Below the pieces are notes generated by a model. It saw only the letters and a list, made by a program, of their open reading frames with translations, made no database searches and was not told where the DNA came from. A program made the position numbers and the translations under genes. 64,000 nt of DNA from Gillisia mitskevichiae (lineage in GTDB: Bacteria > Bacteroidota > Bacteroidia > Flavobacteriales > Flavobacteriaceae). Positions 58,338-64,000 of the stretch are shown piece after piece (positions within the stretch are counted from its first letter, which is position 1; each line of letters begins with the position of its first letter). The stretch is from assembly GCF_003634585.1 (NCBI RefSeq), contig NZ_RBLG01000001.1, positions 620,001 through 684,000 of the forward strand, written 5' to 3'.

Positions 58338-59702
58338 TTAATTAACTTGATTTTCTATTATTTTTGATTTATCCTCGCCCATTCCCATTGGCATATTGCC
58401 ATCATCATCTGTATGCGAAATCATAAAAAAACGTTCCGCAACAAGAATCAGGATAATTCCAATTGCTGCTACGATGAGCACCATTGGATCATTCAGATAT
58501 TTTATATATAGAAAAGCTGATAGTACTGCTATATCCATTACAATGGCTATTAAAGGAATGATGGGTTTAAATTTTACCTCGTTCTTTAAGTGGCGAAAAA
58601 GCCCCCAATGGATAGCGATATCCATAATGAGATAGAAAATAGCGCCGATAGAAGCGATTCTTGTTAAATCGAAAAAGGAAGTGAGTAAAACGGCAAGGGC
58701 AACCGTAAATATGAGTGCTGGATTTTTAAAATTACCCATTTTTTTTAAAGAGGGTATTTGTTTCATATTACTCAACATCCCCAATAAGCGCGATGCCGAA
58801 AAGACACTGGCGATAACCCCTGAAAAGGTTGCTACAATAGCGATTGCTATAGTAAACCATAAACCCCATTCCCCAAAAACAGGTTCGGCTGCTGCTGCCA
58901 AAGCATAATCTTTTGCCTTTATTATTTCAGGGATACTCAAACCGCCTGCAACAGCAAGTGCCAAGGCCACATAGATAAGTGTGCAGATAAGAATAGAAAT
59001 CACAATGGATCTTCCAAGGTTTTTGTGTGGATTTTTGATGTCTCCACCTTGATTCGTGATTGTTGTGAACCCTTTATAGGCAAGGATTGATAATGCCAAT
59101 GCCGCTACAAAGCTTAGCCCTTGTGGTAGCGTTTCGGTATTTTGTGGGATATAGTCTCCTGTAATATCTGCAAATCCGGAAGCTACTAAACCTGCAATGG
59201 CGAGCAATGCAATACCACCTACTTTAATAATTGCTGTAAATGTGGCCGTTGCTCCAATCACTTTATTTCCTAGAATATTTATGACATACGCTGTTACCAA
59301 AAGTAGAATACCAAGAATGGATGCATAACCAGCATAACTTTCTGGGAATAATCGAAGGGTATATGCGCCAAAGGTTCCCGCGACCAAACTTTGTGCAACG
59401 ACCATTGAAACATACATTAGTAAAGAATAGACACCTGTGGTCGTTCCAGGTCCATAGGATTTATTGAAAAACTTAACCACCCCCCCAGATGACGGAAAGG
59501 CATTTGAGAACTTCACATAAGAATATGAACTAAAACCTACCACGATAGCACCTGCAATAAAAGCAATCGGAAATAAATCGCCTACCAATTCAGCTATTTG
59601 TCCCATAAGTACAAATATGCCAGCACCTATCATTACACCTGTACCAAGAGAGATGGAACCTATTAGGGAAAGCTTATCGTTTTCATTTGTGGTGTTTTTC
59701 AT
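58338..59702 (-). CDS. APC superfamily amino acid permease
   Basis: 454 residues from ATG at 59702 (MKNTTNENDKLSLIGSIS), preferred to the 59747 start that lies inside the NDH-2 gene. It has twelve helices and the APC motif SLGTGVMIGAGIFVLMG. Possible substrates include cationic amino acids or polyamines. A Met/Gly tail (DGNMPMGMGEDKSK) is present. It overlaps nothing but begins 8 bp after the NDH-2 stop, so it is in the same transcript. Confidence 0.85.
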   Translation of the reverse strand: MKNTTNENDKLSLIGSISLGTGVMIGAGIFVLMGQIAELVGDLFPIAFIAGAIVVGFSSYSYVKFSNAFPSSGGVVKFFNKSYGPGTTTGVYSLLMYVSMVVAQSLVAGTFGAYTLRLFPESYAGYASILGILLLVTAYVINILGNKVIGATATFTAIIKVGGIALLAIAGLVASGFADITGDYIPQNTETLPQGLSFVAALALSILAYKGFTTITNQGGDIKNPHKNLGRSIVISILICTLIYVALALAVAGGLSIPEIIKAKDYALAAAAEPVFGEWGLWFTIAIAIVATFSGVIASVFSASRLLGMLSNMKQIPSLKKMGNFKNPALIFTVALAVLLTSFFDLTRIASIGAIFYLIMDIAIHWGLFRHLKNEVKFKPIIPLIAIVMDIAVLSAFLYIKYLNDPMVLIVAAIGIILILVAERFFMISHTDDDGNMPMGMGEDKSKIIENQVN

Positions 59703-59709
59703 TTGTAAA

Positions 59710-61065
59710 TTATTTCTTTGTGTTATTAATTGAAGATTTTGGTTCAAAATTTCTAATAATTAGGCGATTGCTCTTTTCATAAGTGAAATAGCTTACCGCC
59801 CAATTAAAACCAACCATCAATCTATTTCTAAATCCGCTTATGGATAATAAGTGTACAATTGACCACAGCAACCAAGCGAAATAGCCTGCAAATTTAAATT
59901 TGCCTAAATCGGCAACCGCTCTGCGTTTTCCTACTGTTGCTAATGAGCCTTTGTCTTTATATTCAAAAGGGTTTACGCCCTCATTCTTAATAATTTTCAA
60001 TAATATATTACCCAAATACTTACCTTGCTGAATAGCTGTTTGTGCTACTTGCGGATGCCCCTTTGGCGTTTCTTCTGTAATTACAGCCGCTATGTCGCCT
60101 ATGGCAAAAATGTTGTCATAGCCTTCTACCATTAAAAATGAGTCGGTTTTTAAGCGATTGCCCCTAACCACGTGTTTTTCATCAATACCTTTTGGGAACT
60201 GTCCTTTAACACCCGCCGTCCAGATTAGGTTTTTGGCTAAAATGGTTTTTCCACTTTTGGTTGTTACTATTGAGCCGTCATAATCGCTTACCGATTCATT
60301 GAATAGTACCTTTACATCCAAGTCCTTCAAATATTTCAGGGTTTTCGTAGATGCTTTTTCAGACATCGTACTTAACAATTCATCAATGGCCTCTATCAAA
60401 TAAATGTTCATAATGGAAGAAGGGTACTCGGGATAATCCTTAGGAAGAATGTATTTACAGAATTCAGCCAAAGCTCCTGCCATTTCCACGCCAGCTGGAC
60501 CACCTCCAACGATGACGAAATTTGTTAAGGCATCACGTTCTTTGTCATCACAAGTGATTGCAGCTTGTTCTAAATTTTGCAGCATCATATGACGAATATT
60601 TAGAGAATCGCGAATGTCCTTCATCCCAAGACTATGGGACTCGACATTGTCCATACCAAAAAAATTAGTAGTTGTTCCCGTTGCCAATACGAGATAGTCG
60701 AAATGAACGCTTCCCTTATTGGTTATAATGGTGTTTGTAGAAGGTTGGATTTCTTCCACTTCAGCCAAACGAAACAATACGTTTTTATAGCCATTGATTT
60801 GTTTTCTAAATGGAAAAACAATACTGTCAGGCTCCAAAGCACTCGTTGCCACCTGATAAAATAATGGCTGAAACTGGTGGAAGTTATTTTTATCGAACAA
60901 TACTACCTGCACCTCTTTATGTTTTAATTTTTCAACCAATGCCAAACCTGCAAACCCACCACCTATAATAACAACACGAGGTAAATTAGTATCTGGAAGG
61001 CAGATTTCATCTGTTATCTTGCAAGCAGATTCTGTAATAGCAGTATTTGAATGGTTGACGTTCAT
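59710..61065 (-). CDS. ndh: Type II NADH dehydrogenase (NDH-2)
   Basis: 451-residue FAD enzyme oxidising NADH and reducing quinone without proton pumping. Seen are VIIGGGFAGLALVEKL (FAD), ATGTTTNFFGMDN, VVGGGPAGVEMAGALAEF (NADH) and the C-terminal amphipathic part (GYFAWLLWSIVHLLSISGFR) used for membrane attachment. In this array it could dispose of NADH from GAPDH and SDR when complex I is limiting. An NDH-2 with a longer C-terminal region is common in Bacteroidota. Confidence 0.88.
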   Translation of the reverse strand: MNVNHSNTAITESACKITDEICLPDTNLPRVVIIGGGFAGLALVEKLKHKEVQVVLFDKNNFHQFQPLFYQVATSALEPDSIVFPFRKQINGYKNVLFRLAEVEEIQPSTNTIITNKGSVHFDYLVLATGTTTNFFGMDNVESHSLGMKDIRDSLNIRHMMLQNLEQAAITCDDKERDALTNFVIVGGGPAGVEMAGALAEFCKYILPKDYPEYPSSIMNIYLIEAIDELLSTMSEKASTKTLKYLKDLDVKVLFNESVSDYDGSIVTTKSGKTILAKNLIWTAGVKGQFPKGIDEKHVVRGNRLKTDSFLMVEGYDNIFAIGDIAAVITEETPKGHPQVAQTAIQQGKYLGNILLKIIKNEGVNPFEYKDKGSLATVGKRRAVADLGKFKFAGYFAWLLWSIVHLLSISGFRNRLMVGFNWAVSYFTYEKSNRLIIRNFEPKSSINNTKK

Positions 61066-61098
61066 ATTTAGTTTTTATACATTGTTATTAGCCATAGA

Positions 61099-61560
61099 TT
61101 ATTTTGCATCCTTGTCTTTCAAAATCATTACTGAACATTTGGCTTGGGTTGCTAAATATTGTGAAACAGAACCCAATAAAAGACGTGAAAATGCCCCTTG
61201 ACCTTGTGACCCGACCACGATTAAATCTGCTCCGAACGATTCTGCTTTTTCTAAAATTTCTTTTTTTGGAAGACCGCTGATAACACTTGTTGTGATATTA
61301 AGCGATTCATTTTCTTCTTTTAATATCTTGATGGCTTCGGAAATAATTTTATCCCCTATTATTTGTGCATTTTTTATAGCTTCATCAGGGTATTTATAAA
61401 GTGTTGCTGTTGTTGAATGTAACCCTGATGTTGGCAACGCACGATACTCATAAACATTTATGATGCAAACTTCACTTTCCTTTGGTAATGGAAATTTTCC
61501 AAGTTCCTTAATGGCAACCTTGCTAAAATCAGAACTATCTATGGCTAACACTATTTTCAT
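61099..61560 (-). CDS. Universal stress protein (153 aa)
   Basis: Single-domain Usp with MKIVLAIDSSDFSK at the start and the nucleotide-binding motif VVGSQGQGAFSRLLLGSVSQ near the end. Close relative of the protein at 61611-62072, a tandem duplication. It is 33 bp upstream of the NDH-2 gene on the same strand. Function in ATP-dependent signalling under stress is known for the family but not the specific role. Confidence 0.9.
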   Translation of the reverse strand: MKIVLAIDSSDFSKVAIKELGKFPLPKESEVCIINVYEYRALPTSGLHSTTATLYKYPDEAIKNAQIIGDKIISEAIKILKEENESLNITTSVISGLPKKEILEKAESFGADLIVVGSQGQGAFSRLLLGSVSQYLATQAKCSVMILKDKDAK

Positions 61561-61610
61561 AATTTGAATGTTTTTAAAGATTAGATTGCTTGAAGCTCAT
61601 TTACAAATGC

Positions 61611-62072
61611 TTAAGCATTTTCTTTTTCTTTTACAATTAATACCGAGCATTTGGCGTGTGTTGCTAGATATTGTGAAACAGAACCTAATAAAAGACGTGA
61701 AAATGCTCCTTGCCCTTGCGAACCGACTACAATTAAATCGGCATCAAAAGATTCCGCTTTTTCCAAAATTTCTCTTTTTGGAAGACCGCTGATTACATTT
61801 GTTGTTATAAGAAGTGAGCGATTTTTTTCTTTCAATACTTTACCAGCTTCGGAAACAATCTTTTTCCCTATTTTTTCAGCATTGGCTATAAATTCTTGAT
61901 AATACACGTCAAGAGTTACTGTTGTGGATATGAGTTCTGGGGTTGACATCGCAGGATGTTCATAAACGTTTATTATACTAATTTCACTGCCCTGTGGTAA
62001 TGGAAATTTTGCAAGTTTCTTAATGGCAACCTTGCTAAAATCCGAGCCATCTACTGCTAATACTATTTTCAT
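61611..62072 (-). CDS. Universal stress protein (153 aa), tandem paralog
   Basis: 153 residues and very similar to the neighbouring Usp, with the same VVGSQGQGAFSRLLLGSVSQ motif; many replacements fall in residues 40-90. Same length suggests recent tandem duplication. It lies 50 bp upstream of the first paralog. Both could pair in heterodimers. Confidence 0.9.
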   Translation of the reverse strand: MKIVLAVDGSDFSKVAIKKLAKFPLPQGSEISIINVYEHPAMSTPELISTTVTLDVYYQEFIANAEKIGKKIVSEAGKVLKEKNRSLLITTNVISGLPKREILEKAESFDADLIVVGSQGQGAFSRLLLGSVSQYLATHAKCSVLIVKEKENA

Positions 62073-62117
62073 AATTTGAATGTTTTATTGATTAAATATC
62101 CTATGCTTTATTCTTTT

Positions 62118-62840
62118 TTATATAGGTTTAAATTGATTACTTGTTTTATTTGATTTTATGAGTTTCCGCCAATAGATGTGTTCATATAATCCAGACCAGA
62201 ACATCCCAAAAGTGAAGGCGAATAATAATTCTTCAATAGGAATGCCCAAGACAAGAATATGGGTCAGGTTGTCAAGATTCCAGTACAACTCCACATATTG
62301 AGGATAGAACGGAAGGATGCTTCCGAAATAAATGAAGTACAATACCGTAAACAGAATTCCCCCAACCCAAATCTTTCCTTTTAAATCTGGGCGACAATAA
62401 AGAGTCGCCAATCCACCTATGAACAAAGCTATAATGCCGCAATAAATGTGATTGAGCGACGTAAAAAGCGCCAGAATGATGAATACAGCTGCTGGTATAA
62501 AAAGTATAAAAATATGCAATCGGTGCCTGCTATGACTTCGTTCGCTATGCGGTATTTGGGCAAGTCCTCTTTTAAAAATAAGGTTGTAGAGTACAGTGCC
62601 AATGCCACCTATTGCGAAAGAGAAAATCAAACTTTCGATATCGAAGCCTGTTTTTTCGGCCAAATCAAAAAGCGAAGGTGGAAACCAATATTCTGGTACA
62701 AACAACGGTTCTGTTAAACCAAAGGGCATCGTAATCAGGCTCATTTTGAGCATTTCTTTTCTATGCCCTTTTTTTGAAAAATAGATTATTGCCCAAAGGG
62801 CAAGAATAATTAGTGACCATATAAACCAGACGTATTGCAT
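62118..62840 (-). CDS. Lycopene cyclase domain-like membrane protein
   Basis: 240 residues with about seven helices. It has the heterodimeric lycopene cyclase (CrtYc/CarR-type) fold features: a WNLDNLTHILVLGIPIEELLF segment with the paired acidic residues of the I/P-x-E-E motif, and an N-terminal half with a different domain (GIGTVLYNLIFKRG). No carotenoid genes are nearby. It may be a non-carotenoid member of the family. Function is unsure. Confidence 0.6.
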   Translation of the reverse strand: MQYVWFIWSLIILALWAIIYFSKKGHRKEMLKMSLITMPFGLTEPLFVPEYWFPPSLFDLAEKTGFDIESLIFSFAIGGIGTVLYNLIFKRGLAQIPHSERSHSRHRLHIFILFIPAAVFIILALFTSLNHIYCGIIALFIGGLATLYCRPDLKGKIWVGGILFTVLYFIYFGSILPFYPQYVELYWNLDNLTHILVLGIPIEELLFAFTFGMFWSGLYEHIYWRKLIKSNKTSNQFKPI

Positions 62841-62858
62841 AAATCCTAAAAGGTTTTT

Positions 62859-63137
62859 TTACTTTTTTATTTTTATTTGCGCATTATAAAAAGCGCCAAT
62901 AGAAGCGCCTATAAGCCACCAAAGGATAAAAGTTTGTACGATACCCATTAACACTTCTAATAGGGGAATATCCATTCTAATGATATTGGAAGTGTCCAAG
63001 CCGTGCAATAAGCTATTGAAAAAGATGATTGAACCTTCCCGTCCTGCTGTAGCCATTACTATCATACAGCCCAAATAAATTATGGTTCCTGTAAGACCGA
63101 AGGCAAATCCGAGTTTTTTTACGTTTAAGCGATGCAT
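62859..63137 (-). CDS. DUF5676-like small membrane protein (92 aa)
   Basis: 92 residues with two hydrophobic segments (FAFGLTGTIIYLGCMIVMAT and VLMGIVQTFILWWLIGASIG). The pattern resembles DUF5676 proteins found near metal and stress genes. It is followed by the lycopene cyclase-like gene. No catalytic residue is evident; the function is unknown. Confidence 0.65.
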   Translation of the reverse strand: MHRLNVKKLGFAFGLTGTIIYLGCMIVMATAGREGSIIFFNSLLHGLDTSNIIRMDIPLLEVLMGIVQTFILWWLIGASIGAFYNAQIKIKK

Positions 63138-63154
63138 AATTTTATAGTTTAAGA

Positions 63155-63373
63155 TTAGTTGTCCGAGTTTAAAATTTTTTTAGATTCTTCATAGTCTTCC
63201 TTGGATATTTCGCCTTTTGCATAGCGTTTTTTAAGAATATCCAGTGGGCTGTCCTTCATTGTTTTTTGATAGGGTATATCTGCTGGGATAAAGAATATCC
63301 AAGCAAGTAAGATGACCCATATAATCCACCATATTAGGTGCATTCCTCCAAAGTGTCCGTCGTATAAATGCAT
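63155..63373 (-). CDS. SHOCT domain membrane protein (72 aa)
   Basis: 72 residues: a short His/Gly-rich N-terminus (MHLYDGHFGGMHLIWW), one membrane helix, then the SHOCT motif (PLDILKKRYAKGEISKEDYE). SHOCT proteins are widespread and associated with oligomerisation or membrane stress. Neighbouring small membrane and HMA genes suggest a metal or envelope stress context. Function not known. Confidence 0.8.
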   Translation of the reverse strand: MHLYDGHFGGMHLIWWIIWVILLAWIFFIPADIPYQKTMKDSPLDILKKRYAKGEISKEDYEESKKILNSDN

Positions 63374-63392
63374 AGTTTTTAGGTTTTAATTG

Positions 63393-63611
63393 TTATTGAT
63401 TAAGTTCTGTGATTGTATATCCATTGAGCTCATCGAGTTGCTTTTGCAAGTCGGCAACCGAAAGTGCTTCATTCATCGTGATACGTGTAGCTCCTTTTGG
63501 TGCCAGAAAAATTTCTGCCTTTTCGATATTGGGATGTTCTTCCAAAGTCTTCTTGACCCTTGCTACACATCCACCACAACTAATTCCGTTTATTTGAAAT
63601 TTTTGTTTCAT
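63393..63611 (-). CDS. HMA domain metallochaperone (72 aa)
   Basis: 72-residue CopZ-type protein with GISCGGCVARVKKTLEEH. The Thr usual in GMTCxxC is Ser here. Paralogous in type to 58068, lacking its Cys tail. It would bind Cu(I) or similar. It precedes the SHOCT gene by 19 bp. Confidence 0.85.
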   Translation of the reverse strand: MKQKFQINGISCGGCVARVKKTLEEHPNIEKAEIFLAPKGATRITMNEALSVADLQKQLDELNGYTITELNQ

Positions 63612-63623
63612 TGTATATAGTTT

Positions 63624-63881
63624 TTAGTGATGTTGATGTCCTTTGTGTTCTTCTTTTGTTTCTTGTTCAGAATGATTGTGGTCGCTATCCTGATGCTTAT
63701 GATTATTGTGCCTTCCGTGTCCGTGTGAACCGTGGGGCATAAACAGATGGATGCCGAACATAAAAAGGATGAAAATAAATAGTGATGAACCACCTCCTAT
63801 ACCAAATGAGGGCGCTAAAAAGATGAACAATAGTGGTAGCCCACAACCTATGACCATCCAAATCCAGTGATTGTTTTTCAT
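63624..63881 (-). CDS. DUF2933-like His-rich membrane protein (85 aa)
   Basis: 85 residues with two hydrophobic segments (WMVIGCGLPLLFIFLAPSFG and LFIFILFMFGIHLFMP) and a His-rich tail (HGSHGHGRHNNHKHQDSDHN). Such tails bind metals. DUF2933 proteins occur beside copper and mercury genes. It is 12 bp upstream of the HMA gene. Confidence 0.7.
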   Translation of the reverse strand: MKNNHWIWMVIGCGLPLLFIFLAPSFGIGGGSSLFIFILFMFGIHLFMPHGSHGHGRHNNHKHQDSDHNHSEQETKEEHKGHQHH

Positions 63882-63906
63882 TGTTTTTGTATTTAGAAGT
63901 TAAAAA

Positions 63907-64000
63907 TTAATGATGCTCGGTATGATCCTGTTTGTTTGGACTATTCATATTCTGCATATCCATTCCTTTTTCGCCCATCATCTTTGAGCAAGATTCCATA
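63907..64000 (-). CDS. 3' end of a Met/His/Cys-rich protein (partial)
   Basis: The last 30 codons or so of a minus-strand gene that enters from the right. The visible end reads MESCSKMMGEKGMDMQNMNS then PNKQDHTEHH, rich in Met and His as in copper-binding tails. The Met at 63999 may be internal. It belongs to the same array, 26 bp before the DUF2933 gene. Too little is present to name a family. Confidence 0.6.
   Translation of the reverse strand, partial: MESCSKMMGEKGMDMQNMNSPNKQDHTEHH

Larger units (their letters stand above)
26696..64000. mobile_element. Outer conjugative element B (interrupted in traG; right end outside window)
   Basis: Second copy of the rteC-to-traG module (26696-35491) plus rightward cargo to the window edge. 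Its organisation parallels element A: cargo lies upstream of rteC, so B's own integrase would be expected beyond 64000. The mer-type operon interrupts the module at 29183-32658. That the whole 35556-64000 array belongs to B is inference from this parallel and from unbroken gene direction. Confidence 0.45.

Overview
The window looks like a chromosomal stretch of a member of the Flavobacteriaceae or a close relative (Bacteroidota). The evidence is AT-rich DNA, TraE/TraF/TraG of the Bacteroidetes conjugation type, an RteC-like regulator, DUF6660 and SHOCT proteins, a CusA-TolC fusion, and start sites without Shine-Dalgarno sequences. No tRNA, rRNA or CRISPR array is visible. Nearly everything is accessory DNA carried on conjugative elements, and almost all genes point to the minus strand. 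The exceptions are the two amidase genes, their small partner ORFs and a mercury-type operon.

Layout: the same conjugation/replication module occurs twice, as diverged copies. Read right to left, each copy is rteC, conserved noncoding DNA, HTH protein, Rep-like protein, DnaC-like ATPase, (amidase plus small ORF on the other strand), traE, traF, traG. Copy 1 (1-6075) is intact up to the window edge. Copy 2 (26696-35491) has traG cut off after codon 319, directly beside a tyrosine recombinase gene (25312-26526). The simplest reading is nesting: an inner element A (about 1-26690, integrase at its right end, metal genes next, then its rteC-tra module) has inserted into traG of an outer element B (26696 to beyond 64000).

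Cargo of A (6353-25249) handles metals: a cytochrome c-FTR1 iron permease fusion behind a DtxR-like palindrome, a CPC-type Zn/Cd/Pb ATPase with an LspA-like protein and a CDF transporter, a serine-less ACP-like protein with a lipoamide dehydrogenase, two Fur paralogs, a Met-rich multicopper oxidase and a Met/Cys-rich secreted protein, a PII-like protein, and an RND efflux system (adaptor plus a pump fused to its outer-membrane channel).

Cargo of B comes in two blocks. A mer-type operon (ArsR regulator, MerTP fusion, MerA-like flavoprotein, GDCCVxC protein, preceded by a methyltransferase) sits inside the conjugation module at a point where copy 1 has only 16 bp. A minus-strand array of some 30 genes (35556-64000) combines a tetracycline-type MFS pump and a CPH-type copper ATPase with an energy-stress gene set. 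That set holds AMP-phosphorylase-type nucleoside phosphorylase with PRPP synthetase, an MBL RNA exonuclease, an ATP-cone/Mrr nuclease fusion, Usp proteins, D-2-hydroxyacid dehydrogenase, an SDR, glycosyltransferase/GH130/cupin, ATP-PFK, FbaB-type aldolase, archaeal-type GAPDH, NDH-2, an APC permease, HMA metallochaperones and small membrane proteins. Many neighbours overlap by ATGA, which implies coordinated translation. Together they could support sugar-phosphate and AMP-ribose breakdown with NADH disposal under stress.

The least ordinary signals are four exact 33-bp-period repeats inside both rep-like genes, a 209-bp noncoding segment between rteC and the HTH gene that is far better conserved than the genes beside it, a hairpin whose two copies show a compensatory change, an in-frame TGA in a symporter gene, and a mobile glycolysis/nucleotide-salvage block of partly archaeal type.
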